Source: Sipunculus nudus (lineage: Eukaryota > Annelida > Sipuncula > Golfingiida > Sipunculidae). From it: a DNA stretch of 64,000 nucleotides. The stretch covers positions 25,336,214-25,400,213 of the forward strand of contig CM049320.1 of assembly GCA_026874595.1 (NCBI GenBank), in the 5' to 3' direction. The notes beneath the pieces are model-generated. The model searched no databases. It saw only the letters and a program-made list of their open reading frames with translations, and had not been told where the DNA came from. Shown in pieces: positions 51,495-63,038 of this stretch; position 1 is the stretch's first letter, and the number at the start of each line of letters is the position of its first letter. The position numbers and the translations under genes are program-made.

Positions 51495-51638
51495 AAAAGC
51501 AACATGGTGAACTGACGATGGGGCTTTATTTAGCGCGTACGCAATTACACATAAATCTGGGAAACTGATAAAGGCGTTACTAACGTATAAATAGGCAGAG
51601 TGCGGACACCGCATTGCAAACAACAACTGTCGTCTGCT

Positions 51639-51645
51639 TATATAG
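51639..51645 (+). promoter_or_regulatory. TATA box of viperin
   Basis: TATATAG, 78 bp before the start codon, within a TTATATAGTGAG context. Confidence 0.5.
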
Positions 51646-51722
51646 TGAGTGCGCGCTGGTGCGAGACTCGCAAGATCTGAGCTATCGGTTCACTTTAACA
51701 CAAATCATCGAGCACTACATAC

Positions 51723-52116
51723 ATGGCAAACAGGTCTTCTGATATGTGGTCCACAATCTCCGATAAAATGAATATTATACTGTACCCTTTGGGTGTAGTA
51801 CTTGTTGCTGCAGCTGTATATACTATAACCAGGGGGATTCAACGAAAGAGAAACGGCGCGAACTGGGCTAATAAGGAGTCTATCGATCTCTCGCGTTTGG
51901 AAGAAGAAAAACTTGCAAAGACTGATAGAGAGAAAGAATCAGGCGCTGCTACGGATGAAGAATCTGCTGACTTGAAAACGAGGCCAATCAGTGTGAATTA
52001 TCATTTTACCAGACAATGTAATTACAAGTGTGGCTTTTGTTTTCATACCGCAAAAACCTCATTCGTGTTGCCACTTGAAGAGGCGAAAAGGGGATTAAAG
52101 CTTCTCGCTGAGAAAG
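51723..52116 (+). CDS. viperin exon 1 (N-helix and Fe-S motif)
   Basis: Starts [20 protein letters not shown]. Contains [16 protein letters not shown] and ends LAEK plus one base (AAA G|GTATTT, phase 1). Reading on past the donor to the stop at 52151 gives a false C-terminus. The start is the first ATG after the TATA box and begins the membrane helix. Confidence 0.96.
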
Positions 52117-52310
52117 GTATTTACAGTTACATCAGAATAAATAGCAGATAAAATAACAGTCATTACTTAAACACAAAAGTAATACACATATTACCAAAGA
52201 ATTTATAATATCATAAAAAGATGTCTATGGAATAATTCTAATGCTTAACACACGGCAATTTTTTTTACACCGCTCTCTCTCTCTCTCTCTCTCTCCACAC
52301 ACATACATAC

Positions 52311-52358
<48 letters not shown>

Positions 52359-54547
52359 CCCAAATATATAAATTTATAAAATATGTGAATACCATTTTAA
52401 ATAATTTGTCGGCCACTCATAAAACTTTGTCGACCGAAAATTAAAAAGTTAGGGTTCAACAAAACACTGACAAAAGTAGGTGTCATGTGTACTGATAAGA
52501 ATAACTGCCCTTGGACTTTATGTCATATATATATATATATTAATTGATCACACGAATGACGTAAGAATCATATACTTAAGATATATATACACTTGGTTAT
52601 TGATAACGATTTGATAAGCCGTGAACTTATGACACATAGACGCAAATATTGATACAAGGCACCTTTGGGAAGGAGGGAACATGCAGTGGGCGTAGGTACT
52701 GGTTAATACTCGAATAATGATACGAGAAATATATATTATGTGATATATTTTATATTACCGACTGGTCAGCGATAGTCGCTCTGTGGTCGTATTTCCCGGG
52801 TTTTATATATAGATAATATAACGGAATTTCGAAAGGGACTGATATCCAGTGGTCGCAATAGCCAGTTGCCCGCATTTCCCAGGTGGTCGTTTAAACAGGT
52901 TGGACTGTATATATATATAATGTACAAGTTTATAAAATTAATATTTTACTGTAAAATTTTCATTTTACTCTTGATTAAAATAAAAACGTAACAAATATAT
53001 CGTTATGCTTTATAATATATATTTAAGTAACTAAGATGTTCTCAACTAATTATATTTTTATATTTTTTTCCCCATTTTCTTTGATTTTATGTTATTGAAT
53101 TCGCTAGATTTGCGGATACACGTACAATGTTTTCAGCAGGCCGCCGCCGCCCCGGGCATAGGTTTCCGGAGAACTTCTCCGTAACCACGGGAAGGAATTT
53201 CACGAAACTCGAAATAATGATCGGGTCACATGTGAACTTCCCCGCGCTCATTTTGCGTTGACCTTTGGCCTTTCCTTTCTGTTCAGCGTCAATCAGTGCG
53301 TGTTTTATCATACATAAACCCGCATATCTTTGGACTCATTTGACCAATCGGGCTGAAAAATTGCACGAGTGTAGCTCTTAGATAGCTTTATGTCATACAC
53401 AAAAACTGGTAGTGCCACCTACAACATTTTTCACAGCATCCATCTGTTCGACTGCCTTGGGTAATAATCATTCATATCTCTGCATAAGTTGGACTTAATA
53501 AACTGAAATGTGAATGCGTATACATCTTGGACAGCTTTCTCTATTTTTATGACAGGTAGTGCCACCTACAATCATTTTTACGCTGCAGATATCCGTGCTA
53601 TTATCTCAGGACTGGTTTGACGTATTGGCCTGAAATTTTGCATGTGTATAGATCATAGGTGGCGCCAACTACAACCATTTTTTTGCACAGCGTCCATCTG
53701 TTTGGCTGTCTGGGGTAAAAATCAATCAAAATCTTGGCAGTGGTTTGACTGACCTGCCTGAAAATTTTGCATCTATATACATCTTGGATAGATTTCTCGT
53801 TTATGTGACAGGTTGTGCCACCTATTATCATGTTTACGCTGCAGAAATCCATTTTAATATCTCAGGACTGGTTTTACGTATCAGCCTTTAATTTTCCATG
53901 AGTATAGATCTTACATAGCCTATTTATCATACACAAACTAATGGCGCCACCGGCAACTATTTTTGCACGGTGTCCATCTGTGTGTCTGTCTCGGGTAAAA
54001 ACCCCTCACATATCGGCAATGCTTTGACTGATCCGCCTAAAATTTAGCATGTGTATACATCTCAGAGAGCTCTCTTGTTCAAATGACAGGTGACACCAAC
54101 TACAATCATGTTTACGTGGCAGACATCCATGCTAACATGCAACACATCTAACCCTGTTTCCCTTTACCACTCAATCCATGCCTCACTTCACCCGTACCAC
54201 TCTGATTTCGGCGGATACACGTAGTTACTTGTCGACTATCCGTATTCTAGTTTACCTTTGATGTCTTTGCATTAAGTAAAATGGCCATCAATGTTATCTC
54301 TTAATATACGTGCCTGTTATGTTAAACATTTTGTTGTCTTATTTAGGAATGGAAAAGCTGAATTTTTCCGGTGGTGAGCCGTTCATTACAGACAGGGGGA
54401 GATTTGTGGGTGAACTTACGCGGTATTGTAAAGAGGAGCTAGGACTGAACAGTGTCTCCATAGTATCAAACGGCAGTCTAATAAAGGAAAAGTGGTTCAG
54501 AGAATACGGTATGTAGATGACACACGCACGTACAGATACACTATCAT

Positions 54548-54585
<38 letters not shown>

Positions 54586-57500
54586 CTACACTCACGGCAG
54601 TCTCATCAATGAGAAGCGGTTCAGAGAATACGATAGATAGATGACGCGCGCACAGACACAGACAAACACGCACACACATACATAGCTTCGCTCACGGTAG
54701 CCTCATCAAGGAAAAGTAGTTAAGAGAATACGTTATGTAGATGGCGTGCACTCACGCACACACATACTTTGATAGACATCATATTCGCGAGGTTAAAATT
54801 TCGCGATTTCATAATTTCATTGCTTCGCAAGGTTACATATCGCGATCCCAACATACAAACGACCTATACATTTTATAAACATTATTATTTGAATTAATTT
54901 CATAAACAATGTGTGCTTAACAACTTACCAATTGAACGGGCACCATCGAAAATCGACTGAGTGGAAATAAGTGTTCAATAATGGCAGATAATTTGATACA
55001 TCTCATGCCATTTATAATAACAGTCTTTGAACACACAAGATATATTATTATCCATGATATATATCTTTTAACTCTGGACTTTTCTTCGACGAAACGACCT
55101 CTTATTCACAAATATTCTATTTTCGCATTAATTCTTCTTCGCGAATATCGCGAACGAGAAACCCTCGCGAAAAAAAGACAACAACAGTACGCCCACACAC
55201 ACATATATAGCTACACTCATGCCATTCTCGTCAATGAGAAGCGGTTCAGAGAATACGGTAAATAGATGACAGACAGGCACACATATACTTTAATTTTATG
55301 TGTATGTTTTTATTCTATTTAATCTGCAAATTTAAAACGTTTTGCAATTGCTGTACTTTAATACGCACTGTAGTAAAAATGTGTATGAAACATCAACATA
55401 ATATTCCATTTACTATGAAAAATTCATATGCGATAGACTTATCATTCAAGACGGAGTAATTAGCACGTGGTTCCATAACTCTATCAACCTTCTATTAATT
55501 TATTATTCTGGTTATCTGAACCTGAGTGCACAACTGTAAAAAAAAATAGTTAATATTTTACAATTTACTGTTAAAAAAACATGGTTTTTATTAGAATAGA
55601 TGATCGACTGAATATTGATGTACTATATGAATATTTATGTGATAAATGTACTGTATTTGTGTTATTTCAGGCGAGTACCTTGATATCCTGGCCGTGTCAT
55701 GTGACAGTTTTAACCCTGAAACAAACAAGCTGATTGGTCGGCAGCAGGGACAGAGGAACCACTTGGAGAGCCTGATGCGCGTGCGCGAATGGTGCCGGAA
55801 GTACAAGGTAAATATTATAATATGTTCAATATTGAAATATATGTGGGTGTATGCTACTCTCGATACAATCCTGCCAAAGAAACTAATCTTAAAATTGACG
55901 GAACTAGGTCTAAATAGGGGTTCATATATGTGCAATTGAATAATAGTCTTCTCCGAATCATCGCAAATACTTAAGATCGGTGATAAAAAAAAAATCTGAA
56001 GAGGTAACTATAAAGACCGGGGTATCCTAGGCCGGTTTGTTATCATCAACATTGTATTTTTTATGTACATGTACTTGAGACTGTGAGCTTTGGTGGATCA
56101 AGGATTTAGTAAAAAGGGGGCCCTGATTACTGACAGATCCCAAAACAATGAGTAGTCCAGAGTCCTGAAATATTATGAAATACCGGCTGTAAGCTTTAAA
56201 AGAAAATGGAAAACGAAGGTGATCGCGCCCCGTCCACTTTTTGTAACATTCATGTTCATAAGTATAAGCCGACGATTTCAATACAATACCTTGGCTTGTA
56301 CCATTTTATTTCAAAGAGAGGACTCTATCTTTCGTCTAATTTCAATATGCCTTGTAGGTGGTTAGATCCCTTTAAAATGTAGATATTCCGTAAGAAGTAT
56401 CGTTTAATATTCGGTGGACCAAAGAGTTAGTTATTGTAATTAACGTTTTGGCATTGATGGTGCTTTTGACTTTTCTGAATACAGTTGGTTAAATTACTGA
56501 ATATACAATAATTGTTTTTGTTTATCGTATCTTATTTCAGCAATGATAATTAGTTTGTAACGTTCAATGGTTAAATATCCTTGAGCACATGTTCATAATT
56601 ATTTTAAATTCCACTAGGTGGCGTTCAAGCTCAACTCGGTCATAAACGTGTACAACAAAGATGAGGATATGGTCGAGGAAATCAAGAGGCTCGACCCCTG
56701 CAGGTGGAAGGTACGTCATTTCCGGTTCCTGTTTCATATACATTTTTAGGTATTCGTGGTTTGTTATGTATCATGTAAATACTGAATGTCTTTGGTTGGT
56801 TACTGGATGTCATGACTTAACGTGGAGATGATTACATACCCGGGTGTCTCAGACAGGAAGCGTCTGTTGCTTCCCAGTCACACAGTCCACAGGCGTTTGA
56901 ATTGCTATTAATGTAGATATCGGATAAATTTGTTACTTTTCTGAGTCATTTCCTTGTACCTATTACTTATCTGACATTTTCCTAGCGTTTTTCACACTAT
57001 ATGGTTCATCTCTTTATTATTTACTTAATATTTGGGATAGGCAGGCAAGAAACCCCCGTGGTTAGGTCCGACAGCCATGGCATAACAACGGAGGACGCGC
57101 TTTCTGATTGGTTGATATGTCAAGTACTTGAGTCTTCAGATGGTGACACTACTGACGTAACAATGGTTCAACCAGTCACGCATGTACTTCAAACTTAGCC
57201 TGGAATCTATGTGCCATGGCTGTCGGGCGGAAAACGCTAGGAAAATGTCAGATAAGTAACAAATATGTGAAAATGACCCAGAAAAGTAACAAATGTGACA
57301 GAAATCTACACTAATAGCAATTCAAGCGCCTGTGCATAGTCCAAGCCGAAATGGAACACTTAAGAACCCCTGCAAAATAAAAATATATATACCGATCACT
57401 CATGCCAATGGAAGCATATAAATAAATCTGTTCGTGATGACCGCAACATCCGTTGATATTTTACATGCAATATTTTAAATATTAATGTATGCACGCAACA

Positions 57501-59625
57501 AAAAAATATTTCTCCATAGTTTTAATTACTATGATAACTGCAGGTGTTCCAGTGTTTGCTGTTGGAGGGAGAAAACTGCGGTGAAGACTCAATCAGGCAT
57601 GCCGAAACCTTCGTCATTTCCAAAGAAGATTTCCAGAACTTCATCAATCGTCACAAGGAAGTCGGCTGTCTCGTCCCGGAGTGTAACGAAAAGATGCAGA
57701 ACTCCTACCTCATACTGGACGAATATGTACGTAATATTACAAATAATAAGTAAATTTCAATCCAGTTCATGATTAAAGCTAGCTATTCTCCTGACTTATT
57801 TGTAGAATTTATGGGATTTCTGGCTACTCGCGAGTGCATATCAATAAAATGGAGATAATTCCTGCTATGAAATATTCTTTTAATAACGCCCCTGGAGGTT
57901 GTATAAGCATATATTCTATAAAGCTATCAGTAAACAAGGTTCAAGTACCAAAACTGAAAAGGACCTGAGACTTGAGGTGGTTGATTGCGAATGTGCAGAA
58001 GCTGAAAATGTCACAAATCTTTTGTCATTTACAAAAATGTGGCTCGTCCTAATAGCCGCCAAATAAACGTCATGGCTAGATGATTTATATTTTAAGAGCC
58101 CCCCCCCCCCCCCCCCCGAACCAATTTTATAGATTCGTGGGTGCAAACAAAACACCTAATCACCGTTTGATCGGAGAATATGGCTGATTTGTATAAAGTG
58201 CTTTGGATATTTCCATTATTCAATACACTTCAGGTAACGGAATGGCCCCCTTTGAAGTGATAAGAGGCCACCTCGCAGGTAGACATCAAGAGGTCTAAAG
58301 TTATTAGCATCTAATTAAGAAAAACAAAATCTCGTTTTATCCTTGTTTGTTCAATGAAGAAGAACAAAGCTGAAATGCTATCTTTGATAAAAGATTGCAG
58401 TTATATTTCCTGTCAAAATAGCCAGTACTTACTTGGTTACGCATGTGACTTTCAAGTGCAGCCCGGCCTGGGTACAAAAATCAAGTGTTCGAATCGACCG
58501 TCAATGTGTTGAAGAAATTTTTGCAGTAATTACACATTTGGTACCTTCAAAACTCATTGTTAAATTAGCACAATTCTCAGAGAGCGCACACCACCGCAAA
58601 GGCAGCCCATTACCTTCATATGGCATTGTCCGGAATGCAGCATTTTCCTTTACAATTCCTGGATCCAGAGGGTGATCTTGTACCAACTGGAGCTATCCTA
58701 AAAATTTCATGAAATCCATTGATAATATTTTTAGTAATTAACCTAAGCGACAAACAGGCAGACAAACAAACGGATAGACAAAGAGACCAATGCCGACAAA
58801 AGTGAATAAATGAGAAGTATGGTATATCATATATAAAATGAATGTTGTAATGTACTGTATGTTTTATGTACTCTATCGTATTTAATTAACCGGTTACGAA
58901 TGTTATAAGCAGTTACCCCGAGGCCCCAGCCTACGGACGTAATACGACACGTAATTCAAAGGTCACATTAATGCCCTGTGGTGATACGGGCCTTTTCCCT
59001 TATTAAATACACTTTGTTTATATCAGCCCGGCACTAAGTTAACTCAGTGACAAAAAGCCCAGGTATGAACTCGACAAACATTACGATTTGTATGACGTGA
59101 CTGTGCACAGTGACTAATCGCCCCCGCATGAAATCGACAAGCATCACGGGGTGTGATGTCACAGCCCGGGAATGAAACTGACAAAACGTGTTTTGAAGTG
59201 TTATATTTGTGTTAATTGTGAAAATACAGTAATTGAACATTTCTGGCTGGTTTTATGACATGCGTGGCTATTTAATAACATTATTGTAACCCGACCTGTT
59301 GGCTTTCCTTGAGCCGGCCAATACGAAGGCAGTACATATCAATCCATTAAATAACATGTAAGTATTATAATAAAGCACAGCTAAGATTAATAATTCCTAT
59401 TATCCCGTGTAACAAAAGATAATATATCTTAAATATCAACTTTTGTTTATGTACTTTTAGATGAGATTCCTAAACTGCTCTGCCGGTAAGAAGACCCCCT
59501 CACGGTCCTTGCTAGATGTCGGCGTTGAGGCCGCTTTGGATGACAGCGGGTTTGATGAGAGGATGTTCTTAAAGCGTGGCGGGAAATATACCTGGACCAA
59601 GGCTGATATGAAACTTGAATGGTGA
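51723..59625 (+). CDS. viperin (RSAD2), radical-SAM antiviral enzyme (whole gene, 6 coding exons)
   Basis: Exons 51723-52116, 54347-54508, 55671-55807, 56618-56710, 57544-57726 and 59461-59625 join to 1134 nt, 377 residues (human 361). All introns are GT-AG with matching phases. N-terminus: hydrophobic/amphipathic helix (about residues 16-36) for ER or lipid-droplet attachment, then a charged linker. Radical-SAM core: [15 protein letters not shown] with the 4Fe-4S cysteines at 99, 103 and 106; [28 protein letters not shown]-terminal part: [33 protein letters not shown] and the terminal LEW, close to the vertebrate LDW needed for loading the cluster by the CIA machinery. Known activity: conversion of CTP to ddhCTP, a viral polymerase chain terminator. 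Divergent neighbour CMPK2 supplies substrate. All catalytic motifs are intact, so it is expected to be active. Confidence 0.97.
52265..52355. repeat. (CT)n and (TA)n microsatellites
   Basis: A CT run followed by a CA-rich spacer and a TA run. Confidence 0.9.
53300..54160 (+). repeat. dimeric tandem repeat (~135-bp monomers)
   Basis: Alternating monomers with 'gacaggtagtgccacctaca' and 'gcacagcgtccatctgtttg' recur about every 270 bp, with 'gtatacatctt', 'atctcaggactgg' and 'cctgaaaattttgcat' between them. Roughly three dimers, clearly diverged. Old satellite-like array inside viperin intron 1. Confidence 0.75.
54347..54508 (+). CDS. viperin exon 2 (GGEP motif)
   Basis: tatttag|GA ATG GAA.. 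TAC G|GTATGT, phase 1 to 1. Encodes (G)[17 protein letters not shown] and later [21 protein letters not shown] binds the SAM amino group in radical-SAM enzymes. Confidence 0.97.
54549..54582. repeat. (CA)n microsatellite
   Basis: About 17 CA units, 40 bp downstream of the exon 2 donor. Confidence 0.95.
54593..54648 (+). pseudogene. duplicated tail of viperin exon 2, copy 1
   Basis: 'acggcagtctcatcaatgag' then 'aagcggttcagagaatacga' repeats the last 40 bp of exon 2 plus the first intron bases. It still reads [12 protein letters not shown], but the donor is GATAGA instead of GTATGT. Confidence 0.8.
54693..54745 (+). pseudogene. duplicated tail of viperin exon 2, copy 2
   Basis: 'acggtagcctcatcaaggaa' then 'aagtagttaagagaatacgt'. 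A TAG stop replaces the Trp codon and the G before the donor is lost. It begins exactly about 100 bp after copy 1, in phase with the CA-rich spacer. Confidence 0.8.
54770..54865. repeat. TCGCGA-type element
   Basis: 'attcgcgaggttaaaatttc', 'gcgatttc' and 'acatatcgcgatccc' in viperin intron 2. Confidence 0.65.
55105..55175. repeat. TCGCGA-type element
   Basis: 'cttcgcgaatatcgcgaacg' and 'accctcgcgaaaa'. Lies just before the third exon-tail copy. Confidence 0.6.
55215..55270 (+). pseudogene. duplicated tail of viperin exon 2, copy 3
   Basis: 'tcgtcaatgagaagcggttc' then 'agagaatacggtaaatag': reads [10 protein letters not shown] and keeps an intact GAATACG|GTAAAT donor. It shares 'aatgagaagcggttc' with copy 1 and not with the real exon, so copies 1 and 3 are closest relatives. 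Confidence 0.8.
55671..55807 (+). CDS. viperin exon 3
   Basis: ttatttcag|GC GAG TAC..TAC AAG|GTAAAT, phase 1 to 0. Encodes [20 protein letters not shown] and [14 protein letters not shown]. Confidence 0.97.
56618..56710 (+). CDS. viperin exon 4
   Basis: 31 codons, cactag|GTG..AAG|GTACGT, phase 0 to 0. Encodes [20 protein letters not shown] and [15 protein letters not shown] is conserved in the SAM barrel. Confidence 0.97.
56870..57345. mobile_element. foldback element in viperin intron 4
   Basis: The left arm, about 56890-57000 ('acaggcgtttgaattgctat', 'ttgttacttttctg', 'ttatctgacattttcctagc'), is the reverse complement of the right arm, about 57225-57335. Inside, 'ccgacagccatggca' and 'tgccatggctgtcgg' pair too, so the stem may extend further. 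It has no transposase. MITE- or foldback-type. Confidence 0.85.
57544..57726 (+). CDS. viperin exon 5
   Basis: 61 codons, ctgcag|GTG..TAT|GTACGT, phase 0 to 0. Encodes [20 protein letters not shown], then [14 protein letters not shown] and LILDEY. Confidence 0.97.
57727..59460 (+). other. viperin intron 5
   Basis: Holds a C-run (about 58100-58117), a CCTCCGCC-element copy and otherwise unremarkable AT-rich DNA. Confidence 0.8.
58575..58800 (-). mobile_element. CCTCCGCC-end element, reverse partial copy
   Basis: 'cagagagcgcacacc', 'aattcctggatccagagggt', 'gagctatcctaaaaatttca' and 'caaacaaacgg' match 61078-61330 in order. Confidence 0.6.
59461..59625 (+). CDS. viperin exon 6 (C-terminus)
   Basis: cttttag|ATG AGA TTC.. 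TGA. Encodes [20 protein letters not shown], then [18 protein letters not shown] and the last residues KLEW. The C-terminal aromatic Trp is kept. Confidence 0.97.
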   Translation: MRFLNCSAGKKTPSRSLLDVGVEAALDDSGFDERMFLKRGGKYTWTKADMKLEW

Positions 59626-60040
59626 CGTCACTGACATGCGCATTGCATAATTCCATGCAACTACGCCAGGAGGATGAACATTGTCACTTACAGAAAGTGT
59701 ATGACGTCACGAAAAGGTGACCGTGACTCAACGAGCTTGACGTCATGATCATGGGCACTCTTCTGCAGAGGTGTTATACGCATGTGCATTACCATACTTG
59801 GTGATACCAAAGTAATTGTGTGTATATTACATGTTTTCATAGAATGTTCGACATTAATAACAAAAAAAAAATGTTGTGTTATTTTTTTACATATCATTTT
59901 TCTTTCTTTTTAGTGGGGTATTTTTAAAAACAATCATTATTATTTACGGTTATATCTCAAATATAAAAAAAAGTGCCGTCTCGTGTTCAAACTTGAAACT
60001 AATTTTGTATGCTTAATTGACATTTTTATATTCGTCGTAA

Positions 60041-60050
60041 AATAAATAAA
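60041..60050 (+). terminator. poly(A) signals of viperin
   Basis: Overlapping AATAAATAAA about 420 nt after the stop codon. Assigned by position. Confidence 0.4.
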
Positions 60051-61077
60051 CACCTTCAAAATTTAAGCCTTACTTTATAAGATTAAACAAAGAAAGGAAG
60101 GGTACAGTTTATATTTACAGTAGTTTTATATTTAAAAAAAAGATAAATGCCTTTTAAAAATACCCCATGTTTTGTTATCTATTCTATGTAATAGTTTTGG
60201 CATTATTGTTTCATATCTTAATACTGAGTTTGCAGTTTTCCAACTTATATGTTATACGTATAGGCTAATATATATGTATATAGGCACAAATTCATGTATC
60301 GGCCGACTTACCCACATTTTGCAGATCATATTATTTTTATGTAAAATACTAGTAAATATATGCATAATTATGAAGGCAGCATATTTTAAATAAAAAAATG
60401 TTCACACTTAAATGCTCAAAAGAAAGAATATTTTAGACTGGCTACAATATACGTACACCGCGGCTTAAATGTATACATTAATATAGTTTGGATTAGTTTT
60501 GTATATGACCCACTGTGCAATAATGAATGAATGTCGTGTATATGTTTACTTTAAATACTAAAGACGTATATGCTCTTTCCGTCCAGTAAATTTACTTTCA
60601 TAATGCCAAAATATCAGTGAGAGTTAGAATAGTTAGAATCAATAATCTATATACGGCTCTGTTATTCATATATATATATATAAATATATGTATATATATA
60701 TATATATAAATATATATATATAAATATGTATATATATATATATATTCCTAGGTAATCAATTTCATAGCCTTCAAGCAGCTATTGTTTGCCTTGATCACGT
60801 TTGAACTATATTTTGAAAAGATGTTGTACTCGTTATACAAAGAATCTCCGAGTATAAACAGAAAGAAAAAATAAGTTTGTACACCTAAACTGTCAATTTT
60901 ATAGGCGCCCTCTAGTGTCCAAATTCTTCACTACCAGTAGTTCAATTTTGTTATATCATATTGTGTGTGTATTTGTTAACTTAAGCACTTTTTAAAAATC
61001 CGCTTTTCCCTTCTTTTGCTAGATGTTTGTTTCTTTAGCTTTACCATATGGTCAAAATAAAAGATTATAATCGCCAA
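60051..61077. other. 3' intergenic, no gene recognised
   Basis: Very AT-rich, with TA/TAAATA tracts at 60665-60746. Confidence 0.5.
60665..60746. repeat. TA-rich microsatellite with TAAATA breaks
   Basis: TA runs broken at near-regular spacing by AAATA. Confidence 0.85.
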
Positions 61078-61330
61078 CAGGAAATTTGAACTAGAGAGCG
61101 CAGACGTTCGTCATATGGTAATGTCAGAAATGCAGAATTTTTGTTTTAAAATATTCCTGGATCTTGATGGTGACTTAGATTACCGCCGATATTAATTCAA
61201 GTGTTTTGGCTATCATTGCCGAACTATCCTGAAAATTTCATCAATATCCATCGATAACTTTTGTCGATAAAGTTGCTAACAGAAAGACACAGAGACAAAC
61301 AAACAAACCAACGCCACCAAACACATAAAC
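61078..61330 (-). mobile_element. CCTCCGCC-end element, reverse copy
   Basis: 'aactagagagcgcagacg', 'atgtcagaaatgcagaattt', 'cctggatcttgatggtgact', 'gaactatcctgaaaatttca' and 'aaacaaaccaacgcc'. The right end is lost. Confidence 0.65.
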
Positions 61331-62555
61331 TGCGCATGTAGGTAACAACATGATTTTCTTCAAGGATTCACTGTCATTATCTTATGGCTGTCTTTGCAAT
61401 AAAACTTGACTTTATTTTTAGATGATGATATTGAAATTATATAGCATAGTTCATTAATTAAAAAAATGGATATGTTATACATCGATGTCAGGCATACTTG
61501 GTTTTTTATTCAGGAATAACCTTGTTGATTATATATGTTGATTCAATGATGTAAATGGTATTTCTTTTAAAAACATAATCACTTTTTGTCATTGTACTTT
61601 TACCAGTTGCTTACGTATTGCCGTCTGTTTAAATAATTTTGTTTTTATAATATGTGAAACATTTATTTCACATTATGTCAACAACAAAACATGTGATTTA
61701 AATATAGCCTGCAAATGGTACCCTTTTGTCTAATTGCTGTGATTGTTAATGGTCTGACTTATTAATTATTATAAACATGATTAGTCTTTTTGTTATATCT
61801 TGTCGTATACCTTTTTTTTTTTATTTTCCTATCTTCAGCAAATGCCTTCTTTATATAATAAACCGTTGAGATTGTTGACAGTTTCATGTTGTTCGATGCT
61901 GCCTGAACTTATATATATATATATACCTTTATAGCGTTCTGCATAACACATTTAAAAATATTAGCGTCTGTGTGACACATTTTAAGTTTTAATACTTAAC
62001 CACATTTCAAATATATTGCAATTAAGAAAAAAACTTTTAAAACATAAGGTATTATATATTTCCGGTATATGTTAATTCTAAACCAGGTTTAGATATATTA
62101 TTTCATAATAAAACTCATAAATGGAACCAAAGCCTATAATTCTTTTTATTAATATATTTCATTTGCATAACTATTATAAAATTACTCTCTGAATGGGGGG
62201 GGGGGGGGGATGATTATTACATTGACCATCCCCCCTAGCCAAAAGGGGGATATTAGTCTGTATTAGTGGGTATATAGTCTAATGCAAATAGGACACATCG
62301 GGTGATTAGAGTTTTATAACTGGAACGTCTGTGAATCGAACCTGCAGTTTATTGAGCCAAGAATGGGACCCTAGACTGTGACCCCCATAGCCCGGAGCCG
62401 TGTTGGCCAAACAAATGCGGATTTAGGAACTTATAAACGTAAATCTTCTTTATTACTCAAAATTTATATTTAATTTACATATAAGTAACATTCAAATATG
62501 CATTGCATGTTTTGTCAATCAATCTGTGATCTCAGTAAGACATTATTTCACTTAG
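61331..62555. other. no gene recognised
   Basis: AT-rich. A G-run lies at about 62197-62209. No coding exon. Confidence 0.45.
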
Positions 62556-62615
62556 TCATTATTCCCGCCAGGTGAATTATCGCGAAAATAAACCTTTGCG
62601 AATAAGAGGTCCCAT
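62556..62615. repeat. TCGCGA-type element
   Basis: 'attcccgccaggtgaattat', 'cgcgaaaataaacctttgcg'. Confidence 0.55.
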
Positions 62616-62825
62616 CGTCGGAGGCAAAGTTGAAAAGTAAAAGGCTGACATTATGAATGAGAATAGACTGTGTCTGTTCAGAGACTGATATTTTAAATAA
62701 CATCAGATCTTTACATTCTGCTATTCACGAACAATATTTGTTGTTTATAAGAGTTTGTGCACATAACATTTTATACAATTAATTCACATAACAATGGTTT
62801 TACTCTGTGTACAGTTCTTTGGTAT

Positions 62826-62912
62826 TGTGAGATCGCGAAAATGGAACCCTCGCAAAAAAATGAAAAAGTGAAAATCGCGAAATTTTAACCCCGCGAAAAT
62901 GAAGCCAGCTTT
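62826..62912. repeat. TCGCGA-type element
   Basis: 'gagatcgcgaaaatggaacc', 'ctcgcaaaa', 'aaaatcgcgaaattttaacc' and 'gcgaaaatgaagccagc'. Nearly the same as 24352-24432. Confidence 0.75.
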
Positions 62913-63038
62913 AGCATCACCTACCCTTAAGCATGTATGAAAAAATCAACGTCCTTTCATCAATGAAAATATGTTATATACCCATAACAATAGGTCGTGA
63001 GAATCACGACAAAATTTTATAATTTCTCTAATGTCAAG

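Larger units (their letters stand above)
51240..51722 (+). promoter_or_regulatory. viperin proximal promoter region
   Basis: About 480 bp upstream of the viperin ATG. It carries a GGAATTTCC word at 51248, a perfect kappa-B palindrome at 51466-51475, an adjacent ISRE-like block at 51477-51494 and a TATA box at 51639-51645. Those put the transcription start near 51670 and a short 5' UTR. This agrees with the immune-inducible expression known for viperin. Confidence 0.55.
52117..54346 (+). other. viperin intron 1 (2.2 kb)
   Basis: Contains CT and TA microsatellites (52265-52355), AT-rich unique DNA and a higher-order tandem repeat at 53.30-54.16 kb. No coding exon inside. Confidence 0.85.

Noticed and set aside
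51723-52151. Viperin exon 1 read as a single 142-residue gene
   Set aside because: The last 11 codons lie past a GT donor. Joining to 54347 restores the conserved viperin sequence in phase.
55215-55270. An additional real viperin exon
   Set aside because: It has a donor but no acceptor of its own and only repeats the tail of exon 2; inserting it would disrupt the conserved order of exon 2 to exon 3.
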